Made by a program: the position numbers and the translations under genes. The notes beneath the pieces were generated by a model, which was not told the origin of the DNA, did no database searches, and was given only the letters and a program-made list of their open reading frames with translations. Shown piece by piece: positions 54,173 through 64,000 of a stretch of 64,000 nucleotides of DNA. Source of the stretch: Oikopleura dioica (lineage: Eukaryota; Chordata; Appendicularia; Copelata; Oikopleuridae); the NCBI GenBank assembly GCA_907165135.1, contig OU015568.1, positions 3,108,501-3,172,500 on the forward strand. Direction: 5' to 3'. Position 1 is the stretch's first letter. Every line of letters begins with the position of its first letter.

Positions 54173-54682
54173 TCGAACGTTAAAGTGGTGACACCCTTAT
54201 TTATTATGAAATCAATGGAGGGGCCCATTATCTTGTAATGGGTTAAGTGGATATAAATCGTGTCTGAGGCCCGGTTTACTGTTATATGAGCTGTCATTAT
54301 CAAATTGCATGAGATATGGTACTAACATGTGTAAATGATTATAGAACCAAATTGATACAAGATGAAATTTAAATCGATGAATAACGGAATAAGTTGAATC
54401 GAGTTAAAAACAAATATTTTCAATATATTCAAGGATGACCGGTTGGTTTGTTCAAGCTTTTTTTTGAGTCGAAAAATCTTACAATTTTTGAGTCATAATT
54501 TTGAGTTCCGCTCAACGCGCAATGTTTTTACGATAAATTGCCGCCAGATGAGTCGTTTTTTGAACCTCTTTCTTATCGACAATGTTTTAACGTTTTAAGC
54601 CGATTGATTTGAAACATCCAAGTTTGAAGTTGGTATTGAATATTGTTAAAGAGCAACGGTTTTTATCCGTTGTTAACAATAT
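54173..54682. other. Intergenic, AT-rich
   Basis: Contains one ACACCCTTATTT motif (54188) and one GGGTTAAG (54239). No gene is supported. Confidence 0.35.
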
Positions 54683-54699
54683 TTGAAACGTCTCCAGTC

Positions 54700-54976
54700 T
54701 CCTCTGGACAAGTGGCGACAACGCAAGAGTACAGCGCAAATTCTTGTAATTCTCGAGGCGACCACATTCGATGATTGTGTCCCGGTCCGGAGCAGAAGCG
54801 AGATTACGAGATCAACTGACGTTTTTCAGATTTCAGCTGAGAATGGCCCGCTCCTTGATAGTCTCAACGATCCAATCTGCAGCGTCTTGAAGGAACCACG
54901 CTTAATTAAACAAACAGGGTGTTCGATAAACCGAACTTTTAAGAGCTGCATCTTCCCGGGCAAAAATGCACCTTAG
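54700..54976 (+). CDS. Possible exon, unknown protein
   Basis: A 90-plus-codon open frame without an ATG in good context runs to a TAG at 54974-54976. Composition is protein-like (RSRSEITRSTDVFQISAENG). Internal TTTTTCAG at about 54829 could be an acceptor. Another open, basic stretch with a possible GTAAAA donor lies at about 55159-55238. These may be exons of one gene that I cannot assemble. Confidence 0.25.
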
Positions 54977-55816
54977 TTCATGAGCAGCGTTAATTCATTC
55001 CAGAGTCGTTTTGATAATTGACCGGAAATCGACAATCATCATCAAACAAGTCCTGTTTGTATTCCCTCCTTTGTGATATCATGTTAAACTGAGCCGGCCC
55101 CTTGTTATTACGAGATTTGTCAACCCGCAGTACGGTTTCTCCTCACGTGAGCGCACTCAGAAGAAGAAGATCCGAACGGTCTCACCCGTCGCCGTCTTAA
55201 AAACATTCTTGGTCGGCTTGAGACGCCTTTGCTCAGTAAAAAAATGCGATTCGCGAAATTAACCAACGCTGGGGGTTGCATGACGAGAATGATGAAAAAT
55301 GAAGGGGAAATGCCATTTCAACATATTTTTCGCATACATTGACTTTTTCAAAGCACGTGGTTTTTCTGGGGCAGCTCAAAATTAGACTAAAGTTCAATCA
55401 TTTTCATTCTCCAGATTTTCGATTATGATGTCTACCCCCTTAATCGACGAAAACAAATTAGAAAGAGCCCTCCTTATTACTGAGACGTGTCAAGCTTAAG
55501 TGCCTCCATTTCAGTCTCAAAAACGTGGCCTAATTTATCCTCCTCCTCATCAATCTCTCGAGCGCTCCTCTCTAAAAATATGAACAAGCATCAAATGTTT
55601 CGATAACAATTGCAAGAGGAAGTGATCTTTTTTCCCGGAACATTCATGTAACGTGCATGGTTGCGCAAATAATTTCATTTTGTTAAACACCCCTTCCGCT
55701 CTGGCAATAAATTTTTATTGCCAAAAAACCACTCAATTTTCTTTCTTATAAACACTGTTACATGCTTACTGTATATTTTTTGAATAGTTTCAGACTGAAT
55801 ACTTGCGTAATTTCGT
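54977..55816. other. Gene-free apart from one possible exon
   Basis: The possible exon at about 55159-55238 is noted in the preceding entry. No other coding signal was found. Confidence 0.3.
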
Positions 55817-56050
55817 TCAGCTGAGCTGAGTTGAGCTAAGCTGAGTTGAACTAAGCTGAGTTGAGTTGAACTAAGCTGAGTTGAGCTGAGCTAAGCTAAG
55901 TTGAGCTGAGCTGAGCTGAGCAGAGTTGAGCTGAGCTGAGTTGAGCTGAGCTGAGTTGAGCTAAGTTGATTTGAGCTGAGCAGAGTGAGTTGAGCTGAGA
56001 TAAGCTGAGCTGAGGTAAGCTGAGCTGAGTTGAACTGAGCTGAATTGAGT
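55817..56050. repeat. GAGCT/GAGTT pentamer-decamer satellite, about 230 bp
   Basis: The stretch is composed of TGAGC, TGAGT, TAAGC and TGAAC pentamers (consensus GAGCTGAGTT). A short related run occurs at 31842-31862. It directly abuts the Tc1-like element at 56058. Confidence 0.93.
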
Positions 56051-56057
56051 TATCTTA

Positions 56058-56261
56058 CAGTGGTATGAGCAGTTTCCGCACCCCTACGATTTTGAAAAAA
56101 TACACAGTAAATTTCTGAAAACTCTTTTTATTGTATTTTATCCTTATAGAAAATAGCGTGAGAAACTCATTACAGGAAACAGAAATCAAATATCATACCT
56201 GACACAAAAGATATGAATTTTTAGACGAAAAATAGGGGTGCGGAAACCGCTCACACCACTG
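56058..56261. mobile_element. Tc1/mariner-type MITE, 204 bp
   Basis: Ends CAGTGGTATGAGCAGTTTCC (56058-56077) and the complement of CAGTGGTGTGAGCGGTTTCC (right end) form inverted repeats of about 30 bp. The element is flanked by TA on both sides (56056-56057 and 56262-56263), the target duplication of Tc1/mariner elements, whose termini commonly begin CAGT. There is no transposase. Confidence 0.8.
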
Positions 56262-57056
56262 TACCTTTAATTATAATGTAGAGCAAGAATCTTTTGGTTA
56301 ATATGCGCATCATAAAAATCTCCATGTTTATTGGATAATGCGATTTGTAAAATTCCATGTTCGCGAAACGTATAAATCCGCATCTGGGACCTGAACCATG
56401 ACGCGAAATCTGAAAATCTTCCGCGAAGATGAGCATCAGCTTCGTTTTGAAGTACTCAAATTGAGTTAGCCGAAACATAACGTTTCGATTTGTTGTGATT
56501 TGATCAGAATTTGTCGCTTTGGAAATACAACTGGGAGGGGTCTACTATAAGTTTTGGAAACCGACTCGCTTCCTGAAATTTTTAATTTAATTGAAGAAAA
56601 TGCTATGGCGAGACTCCTTTTCTTTGGCTGAGAAAGGAACACGAAGATATGAGAGTCAAGATCAGGAATTCAAAGAATGATGGAGGAAATGGACCGGTAA
56701 ATATCATCGAAGAATTTCGATTGCCCTATTTTGACTCATAAATGATAGGGTTCTTTTTCTTGAGTGATTATTTTCGTCGACTTTCGATTGATAAATTGAC
56801 AAAACGAAATTATCAAACTGGCATATAAAATTTGAAACTTGCTCCAGTTGTTGTATTGATACAACACTGGATTGAAACTTTGATATGCAAAAAGATATGC
56901 AACGAATTTCGAGTTTTCTTAGAGTTTTTTGTCGCTGCGACTTTTTGAACTTACGCAGCGGATTTGGCCAAGATCGATAATTTTAATTGCCAAAATGAAG
57001 CAAAATAATTTCCTTATCAACATCACGCATGGCACTTTTTAGCGTAAGTTCACGAG
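56262..57056. other. Gene-free region
   Basis: No supported gene; AT-rich. Confidence 0.35.
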
Positions 57057-57512
57057 TTGGTGTTTTCAAAACTCGAAAAAGGCGGCTCACGTTTACGGCC
57101 GTTCCATAATTTCATCAGCTCTAGAAAACGCGAGTTCCACGAGCTCTCGGCCTCAGTTTTTCGCCAAAATACGGTCCAAAATTATAACAGATTTTTGATT
57201 AATGAAATCGACCCCGCGCCGCTACTTTTGATTATCAACAAAAATTCGCTCGATTCGGTAATTATTTTTTATTGCGCTCCAACATGCGGGTCTAAGCCAG
57301 GTTGTCTAATAGTTTTTGTCGAGTCCAGAATCGCTTGTTCCTGCGAGATCACCAGCCAGGTCTCAAAAATTGTCATTTCAGGGCTTTTTTTGACTTACCA
57401 AAAGGCCGCAAACAATGATGCAAATAAGAAGTTGAAACTGAAATTTCAAGAATTCCTTCAAAATTGTCTTCAACAAAACCCGATATTTATAATTTTCGAG
57501 AAATTTTTTTAA
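57057..57512 (+). CDS. Possible exon, 151 codons, unknown
   Basis: A long open frame for this base composition, beginning without ATG just after a CACGAG and ending at a TAA 31 bp before the family C element. It contains a Cys cluster (CAPTCGSKPGC) and a mixed composition. GTAATT at 57258 could be a donor and TATAACAG near 57189 an acceptor, so only part may be exonic. I do not recognise it. Confidence 0.25.
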   Translation: MVFSKLEKGGSRLRPFHNFISSRKREFHELSASVFRQNTVQNYNRFLINEIDPAPLLLIINKNSLDSVIIFYCAPTCGSKPGCLIVFVESRIACSCEITSQVSKIVISGLFLTYQKAANNDANKKLKLKFQEFLQNCLQQNPIFIIFEKFF

Positions 57513-57542
57513 GCTTTTTTTATTGAAAAATTATTTTCTTTT

Positions 57543-58217
57543 CTTAAGGGGGAGGTGGTCGGTTTTAGAGACCTCTTTTAACAAGCCTAACTGCCTGAAT
57601 TCATTATGAAACATTTTTATTCGACTATTTTCTGATAGAAAAGGGTTGAATAGAGAGGCCAACGTGGAGAAAATTGAAAAAAAAAAATTTTCGATGTTGG
57701 AAAAAATTTTGGTCAAAGTGGACCCTACTCTTAACAAGGATTCCGGCCAAACCCTCAAAAATTTTAAAAATTTTACTAATGGAAAATATTCTTCAGACGA
57801 ATATCTAGAGGCCAACGTGGAGAAAAAATAGGGTTGCTATGGTAATTAAGGTCGTAACGGCCGATTTAAAAATGTCGTTTTTGCTAAAAATCGTTATTTT
57901 TCACTAATTTTTATTGAAATTTTCCACAAAATAGCCAAAACCCGTAATTTTTTGAAATTAATAGTTTGAATCTGATAAAAAAAATTTATTACCCATAAGA
58001 AAATAAAGTTCTATTGGTTTAAATGCGAAAAAAACAAATTCTTAAATTCCGAAAAATCTCGACTTCATGGCCTAAAATCAAAAATTTTCAATATTAAAGT
58101 TAATCTAATCAAAAAAAGGTAGGGACCAAAAATGTTCCTTTTTGATCGAGGATTCCAAAAATATTAGTAAAATTTTAAAAAGTCGATAAAAAATTTCTCG
58201 ACCACCTCCCCCTTAAG
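57543..58217. mobile_element. Non-autonomous terminal-inverted-repeat element, family C, copy 2 (about 675 bp)
   Basis: The left end CTTAAGGGGGAGGTGGTCGG and right end CGACCACCTCCCCCTTAAG are inverted repeats. The right 110 bp closely match copy 1 (50751-51421), and both carry GTGKACCCTACT in the left third. A related end, CTTAAGGGGGAGGGGGT, also occurs alone at 16818. Confidence 0.75.
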
Positions 58218-61200
58218 GACCAAATGCAGTCAGGAGTTCCAATTTGTTTCATTTTTTCACATTTCTGCTATTTACCCCACAGGAATCACTTAAAAACCCC
58301 TCTTTGGTGGCGCACTGTACACTTAGAATTATCAAGATCCAGCTGCGAGGTTGATAAAAAAAATTGATAAGACTTAAAGCGGGCAAAAAATTTAACGCTC
58401 ACAACTTACAGTCATTTGTAAGATACTTCCTCTTGCCCGTTTTTAACCGTTACAAATTTTTGTCAAATAGAAAATTATTTGAACCAGCTCAACTCAATTT
58501 TAAATCAATTTTTGCGGCTTCTTTAGCTCCATGAGAATTTTGGCAATAATTTCCCCCATACTTAGAAAAATTGAAGACTATTTCCTTGATCGAACTTTGC
58601 TCTGCATCTTCATCAGCAAAAACCCTTTTAATTTCTCGTCGATTCATCATTTGATATTTGTCTTTTTTGACGTGGAAAAATCGGTTTTTCATTTTAAAAT
58701 AAGATCTGATTCAGTCTGATCGACAAGAGATCACTGTATTCATCAGCAAGATCGACAGACGGATTGATGAGGAAAACTGTTGAGGCAGAAATGAGCACTG
58801 AATTTATAAAACAAAAAAAGGTACACGTTCGAAGAGGATTTTCGTACGTTTGAATATACACAGAGTGCCAGGGTTAGAAATAAAGCCTAATAAATATACG
58901 GGCACTGGAATATGCAGATCCCCGTTTTTCTTATGTTTCTCCTACAGCGCAGTCTTTATATAACAAAAATTCTTATCAAGCCTTTGATTGGTCAAAATCT
59001 ATTCAAGAACCCTTTCAATTCTTTTTTCGACTCGAAAACCTTGAATTTCTAGCTTTGTCTCTCCGACAAAGCTCTTTTTTGTCTAGTTTTTTTTTATTTT
59101 CCGGTTCAAAGCGTATTCTGCAACCTTTATTATTCTGTCTGATTCCGAACTAAAGACCAACCACACGAAAATTATTATTTGTGTTGAGCCCTAAATTACC
59201 TCCCTTTAACAAATTGTGGGCAGTACCGATGCTTGTAACGTGAATAAGCGGAAAATAAACTGTTGCGCAAAAACGAAATATCGTTTGAGAAGAAGTTAAA
59301 AAGTCGTTTATGAACGCGAGAAAAACTTGAGCTTCTGGACCGGTCATAATTGAAGGAGATTATTGGGGGCGACTTTGGGCTCATTTCTAGAGCAGGATTG
59401 GTTTTCAAGTTTCTACAGTGCGTTCTTTTGTTACCTTCGAAACTCTACTGTTCATGAGTGTTCGCGTTTCCGATAAGCAAATTCTGAACTTTGATAAGTG
59501 AAAAAAATGGGGTTGCCAGCTTCGAAACTGACAAACTTGTCTAGTTTGAATCTTCGTTGAACCGATAACCCGAATGCAGAGTGAAAGAGCTCGTTTAGAA
59601 ACGAAACCATCGAGATTTTAAACTTTGAAATCTTCAAAAATTCTAAAAAATTGAAGTGGAGAAATGTGGAAAGAGGTTGATTGGGGGGATTTCAAAAGGG
59701 ATCAAGTGCGAGTTCCATCTTGCATTTGAAACCAAATGGTCAACAGTTTTAATTTTAGAAAAATTAATGAAAAAAGCTTTGACTTGAACAAAAATGAAGC
59801 TGCTGAAATTTTCTTAATGAATTTCGAGGTTCACGAATTTTTTATGCCCCCCACTTTCTTGAGGCGAATTTTATTCGATTGGAGGTATTTTCCCGTCCCT
59901 TTTCAAAAAAGAAGCCGTTCCATTTTCAAGTACGCCGAAAAAGACCCGTAATTATGACGCGCCAGAATTCGGCCAAACAAGATTTTCACCATTTTTCTTT
60001 TCAACACCTGCTTCTCGTTCTTTTTACTTTTGGATCATTTTCGCGAAATATTCGCGTAAACTCACGCACTCGAAATGAACTTCAGCGGCCCGGCCACTTT
60101 CAATGATTATAATTTTGGATCAATTTTGGTTAATTTGGGGAGCAGCTGTTTATAAACTTCGAAATTCAAACGTGTTTTCGGGCTCGAGTGCGCAGAAAAC
60201 GCCCAAAAACCAGCTTTTTTCTGAAAAAAAATGAAATTTCTTGCAAAAAATGAGCAGGAGCTCCTAAAAACGCTCATAAAAAACTTACACGGGCGTGGAC
60301 TCGTTAGGCATTCTCCCCAGTCATTCTAGCGACCACAGAGCGCGTGGGTATCTTTCGTCCTGGTCAGGTTCAAGTGGCACCCTAAATCTGTTTTTCCTAA
60401 CGGGACAGGGTGGAAAGACAGATTGGAAGGCGACGCAACCAAGTGCTTGAGGTTTCTTCATCTATGCGACACCGCGGTTTGATGCATAAATTGACGATCT
60501 AGTTTTTCAGCACGATTTTTTCACAGATTTTTCAGAATATTTTTATATCGGGATTTTTTGTAATTATTTTTAATATTTTTTTCGATGAAAAAAGTCGAGT
60601 CTTGAATATTTCTTTGTCACGTTCTTTTGATCTTTTGAACCTTTTGAGCCGAAAAAAAGCCTGATGAAAAACAGCTCAATCAACGAAAGTACGGAGAAGA
60701 ATCGTCGCATGAGGCCTTAATCCCCTTATTGTTATGTAATGTTTGTCAGTTGAGCAAAGTGCCTGGCCCATCAAAAGGACAACTAGCGGTTCAACGATTG
60801 AGTGAAAGAAAATCAAGCCCAAACATGAGCATTACTGTACCTCTACGTTTCGAGACAATTACCCTTAAGCTAATTAGTAAAGTCTTTTTGAGTTTTTGAG
60901 AAAACGCACATTTTAAAAGGGGGTGTTTGATGTTACAGATGTTGTTTTCCGCGCAACAATCGTTGATTGATTAAGAACCCAAATCGATGTCTATTTAAAA
61001 TAGACTTATTAAACTTAATTTCCTGTAATGTCACGTTTCTTTCGCTTTTTTGATAATTGTTTCTCGGAGTTTATGTAATGGTAAGTTCGAGAAAATGAAA
61101 ACAAAGCAAGGTTTTTATAATTAAAAAGGATGAACGAGTAAATTTCTTTGAAAAAGTTGAATTCAGATGTTTAATTGCTTTATGAAAGCGGTCTTATATC

Positions 61201-61582
61201 AGTGTTATGAGATTAAAGACCGAGTTTTTTTATGTGAACCAGAGAAATTTTCCTAGTACAGGAGGAAATTCAGTCAAACTGGGGCTAAGATTGTGATTGA
61301 AATAAAAATTTATTGCCGAGCTTATCAGTATTGTTATCGGGTGAAATTTTGATCAAGTAGGCAGGCTGGGTCGCTGCTAGATAATTCAAATTTTCAGCTG
61401 TTCGTTTTCATGTTTGGGAATATGAGAACATTCGAAATAGTCACTCTAAGTCGTATTTTTGAGATAAACCTGAATTTGGAAAAATATGAAATTTTTAGAA
61501 CGCGACAGCTCAAAAACAAGAGGTTTTTTCAAATTCTCTTTTTGAACTTGATAAAAATGTGCTTTTTTTCGCTTGACAAAGA
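58218..61582. other. Gene-poor region
   Basis: No supported gene in 3.4 kb. A GC-richer, possibly structured patch at 60290-60480 (with GGGACAGGGTGG and CCCTAAATCTG) stands out from the AT-rich background and could be a non-coding RNA, but no family is recognised. Confidence 0.35.
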
Positions 61583-61837
61583 ATGGTTGATGAGCTACAA
61601 GTCATTTTTCAAACAACTTCGTCTAGCATCAGTCCAACAACAGCATCAGCAACACTCTCGCCAGACAAAACAATTTTTCCATCTTTTCAAACAGCAGCAC
61701 CATACAACTGGAACAACAAATACCATGAAAACAACAAGTTAAACAATAATCTCATCAACAGATACAAATTTATATCTGATACAAGCAACTCTTTTAACCT
61801 CATCTTCTTTTTTCTTTTCCACCAAAAACAACAATAA
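61583..61837 (+). CDS. Possible small Ser/Thr/Asn-rich protein
   Basis: An ATG at 61583 opens 84 codons with a Thr/Ser-rich stretch (TTSSSISPTTASATLS), an aromatic Asn-rich part (APYNWNNKYHENN) and a hydrophobic-Phe run before the stop. Composition is unlike random AT-rich sequence. CAACAA-type triplet richness could also produce this by chance, so support is weak. Confidence 0.28.
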   Translation: MVDELQVIFQTTSSSISPTTASATLSPDKTIFPSFQTAAPYNWNNKYHENNKLNNNLINRYKFISDTSNSFNLIFFFLFHQKQQ

Positions 61838-62179
61838 TCAAAATTTCAACATCGGGTTCATTCGCAAAAATCATCCTCAATGAAGAAAAATTAATAAAGA
61901 GCATTGATCATCGAAAAATCATTGATCGAACATGCCAATTTTATACTGTAAAGGACTAAAAGGTTATCCAAAAGGCTTGTTTCTGCGGTATTTGCTGATG
62001 AATGTTCCAGCTCAGTCAGCAGTACTCACTCTTGGATTAGTCAGCAACCACAGTGCGACCTTCTAAAATCGCATCTCCGTGGTAATTAGTACACGAACAC
62101 CAATCTGCCCTGCATCTACTCATCATCACTGGAATTTCGCTGTCTCAATAATTATTTTATTCCTTGTACAACCACGTCA
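61838..62179. other. Gene-free stretch
   Basis: No coding signal; a possible 3' untranslated region of the minus-strand exons that follow. Confidence 0.3.
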
Positions 62180-62368
62180 TTATTGGTCTTTTTCTTGACG
62201 GGATGAAAAAGTCTCTTTTGTCGTAATTTCCTGAAAGTCAGAGTATCAAGAAAGACCCTGTGCACACAGGGTGTCGAACCCGTTACTTACCTGGACGACG
62301 TAGATCATTGACAGTTCTGCCATGAACCAGATCATCGAAAGAAAGGGAAGAAGAAGCAGATTTATCGA
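62180..62368 (-). CDS. 3' end of a membrane-protein gene (two exons)
   Basis: Exon 62368-62291 has a TTTTTTTCAG acceptor and a GTAAGT donor, is in phase 0, and encodes one hydrophobic segment (INLLLLPFLSMIWFMAEL). A 60-bp intron leads to a last exon (62230-62180) giving a 16-residue polar tail and a stop. Upstream coding is likely: an ATG at about 62840 (MKMSIYHFLFRNFAGNN) ends at a strong GTAAGC donor, but the exons linking it were not resolved. The family is unknown. Confidence 0.45.
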
Positions 62369-63794
62369 CTGAAAAAAAGAAGAAGAGAATTCGAATGTTC
62401 ATTTTTGAAGTTTTCTGAACTCGAAGCTGCTTTTAAATACTTTGAGTGATATTTTTTCTGGTGATGCAAACAGCATTAATTTTTCAAACAAATTCGCAAG
62501 TGCGATTTCCTCAGCACGTTGCTTTTGTTTGTGGTTCTTTCTGCGTATCTTTTCGATAAGGGTGTCATATAAGAGTAAAAAGGAAAAAAGCAACCCTTCA
62601 AAGCTTATTTGAAATATAAAATGCCATGAATAATTGATCAGGAGGGCTAAAATAGGTGAAAAGATAAACAAAATGCTTGCGTGGACTTTTTCTGAGAAAA
62701 AAAAAAGAGTGACTCCCTTATTTTACTTACTGTCTCTGAAGATATTCGGTCATTGATGACCGAAAAGAAAAGCTTACGTGTAAAAGTATTATTTCCAGCG
62801 AAATTCCGGAAAAGGAAGTGGTAAATTGACATCTTCATTTTTCTTCCAAAACCAGTCAAGCAAAATAAAACTCTAAAGCGGAAGAAAAACACGGAAATTT
62901 CATCCTCACTTCCGCCGGAGTTTCAGGAATTTGTCCGCTGAGACCGTTAAAATTCTCTTATTGAACAGTTCCGCCTGTTTTTTTTTTGCGAATTTTTCAC
63001 GTGACAGTTAAATGTTATTAGTCGACATATTGGATGCCTCCTGAAAAGTGATCATAGCGTTCTTTAGAAAAAAATATTTTTAGAAGATTGCGCCTGCAAG
63101 CTATCAATCATGGTTTCTTACGCGGCGCGAAATTTCTTTCTTGCATAAATTCATGCTTCAAGATGCTTTTAACTAGAATACAACATCGGCGAAGAACGTT
63201 TTTGAAAAATTATTGCTTTGGGTGCAACAAAAATGACTGTCTTTTCATGTATCTGTCAACAGATTTACAATCCTCTCTGTATCCTCTAAGGATGAGTTTA
63301 TCAGAGGGATCTTAGGACGCGACAAAAAAGGAGAGTTCGAAAACCAGTATTTACTTTAGTAAACCCTTGAAACCCTTATTTTTCTACCTTTTTCAAGACT
63401 TTTAAGATTCTATCATTTACGGATAAGGCTACGTGGCCCAAGGTGAAAGAAGGGGACACATGCAGGAAGATTGATGATCAGCAAGGCTACCCCCTATTTA
63501 ACTTATTTTTTAGAAAAAATATTTCTTGAGCCCCTTTTGAGACCAATTTCGAAACCAGTTCTTTTTGCAGGTGTGATTTATCTCCGAAAAAATCCCGTGA
63601 ATACAAATCTGAACGAGCGAATCTGGTAAAAGAGCCGGGTAGACTTATGACAGTCTCTTTCGTAAAAGAGCAGCGCGGTCGATTCAGCATCAAATCCACG
63701 TGAACCGAAAATTGGCGTTCGGCTAAGACCGGCGAAGATGCTAATGCACGTTGCCAATTTTTTGCGATTCTCCTTATCTAATAATCGTTAATCC
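62369..63794. other. Unresolved region upstream of the membrane-protein exons
   Basis: It probably includes the 5' part of the minus-strand membrane-protein gene (start candidate near 62840). The rest holds no supported gene. GATAAGGGTGTCAT at about 62558 is another copy of the dispersed motif. Confidence 0.3.
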
Positions 63795-64000
63795 TCAAGT
63801 CAGAGAGCCTCTCGCTTTCAAACTGACCTTTCTGGGGTCAATTTGAGTAGCAATTTGGTCGCCACAGAACTTTCGAAGAATCAAACGTCTGAAATAAACT
63901 TTTTAATGATTAAAAAATTACTCGGCCTGTGTTGTTGAATAGAACTTGTTCCATCCGCTGCCAACTGCCGAAATTTGACCAGTGCTGCGGCGATAATGGC
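63795..64000 (-). CDS. 3' end of a gene running off the right edge
   Basis: The exon at the edge (64000-63922) ends at a GTAATT donor. A 33-bp intron with a TTTATTTCAG end leads to exon 63888-63795, which closes with a stop. The shared frame reads GWNKFYSTTQ then ERLILRKFCGDQIATQID, basic and well composed. Another frame is also open across both exons but stops sooner. The 5' part lies outside the window; I do not recognise the family. Confidence 0.4.

Noticed and set aside
62251..62300. TGTCGAACCCGTTA considered as the B box of a second tRNA
   Set aside because: No matching acceptor stem, A box or cloverleaf can be drawn around it.
1..64000. Spliced-leader RNA, 5S or other rRNA genes
   Set aside because: I looked for the larvacean-type leader and for rRNA-like blocks and found none I could support.

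Overview
This is a stretch of a very compact animal genome, most likely a larvacean tunicate of the Oikopleura type. It has many split genes whose introns are mostly 34-80 bp with GT/AG ends, gene spacing of a few hundred bases, and several metazoan-specific domain combinations: inter-alpha-trypsin-inhibitor heavy chain, a MYLIP-type FERM-RING protein, and a Gal3ST-type sulfotransferase. At least three introns fit only with GA...AG ends, which I recall being reported as common in Oikopleura dioica. The species is an inference. Nothing prokaryotic or viral was seen. The gene models below were built by hand from reading-frame continuity, splice signals and intron phase.

Layout. Left block, 0.6-14.7 kb: a small unknown minus-strand gene, a 9-exon kelch-type gene (1545-4415, +), a condensation/acyltransferase-like gene with an HxxxDG motif (4649-6261, +) that carries a tRNA-Glu gene on the opposite strand inside an intron, a 1542-residue secreted VWA/VIT/VWA protein (6797-12093, -), and one or two very small genes.

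Second block, 15.3-25.2 kb, all plus strand: a coiled-coil protein, a single-pass membrane protein with a Ser/Pro-rich tail, and a 12-exon MYLIP/IDOL-like FERM-RING ubiquitin ligase (19892-25234). One 2.7-kb intron of the last gene holds a terminal-inverted-repeat element. This block is strikingly rich in GGGTTAA/TTAACCC.

Middle, 25.2-35.8 kb: unusually gene-poor for such a genome, with small inverted-repeat elements, a 13-bp minisatellite with higher-order structure, and AT-rich palindromes.

Right block, 35.8-54.2 kb: a small Ser-rich gene, a full-length membrane-anchored paralog of the first kelch gene (38946-42938, +), a convergent Gal3ST-like sulfotransferase (43113-44928, -) with two GA-AG introns, a tiny secreted basic peptide gene, a membrane-anchored RING protein (47711-48148, -), a secreted PLA2-like protein lacking the catalytic His-Asp pair (49350-50329, -), and a second RING gene (51583-52644, +) with an in-frame stop and a lost zinc ligand. 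The last 10 kb hold mobile-element remnants, a GAGCT satellite next to a Tc1-like MITE, a few uncertain exons, and the 3' end of a minus-strand gene running off the right edge.

The genes do not form one pathway. Notable themes are secreted or membrane-anchored extracellular proteins (ITIH-like, kelch/mucin, PLA2-like, sulfotransferase) and RING-type ubiquitin ligases (three loci). No single clearly novel system stands out. The most unusual items are the VWA + ITIH domain fusion, the GA-AG introns, the tRNA nested in an intron, the two duplicated gene pairs with one decaying or truncated member, and several uncatalogued terminal-inverted-repeat families.
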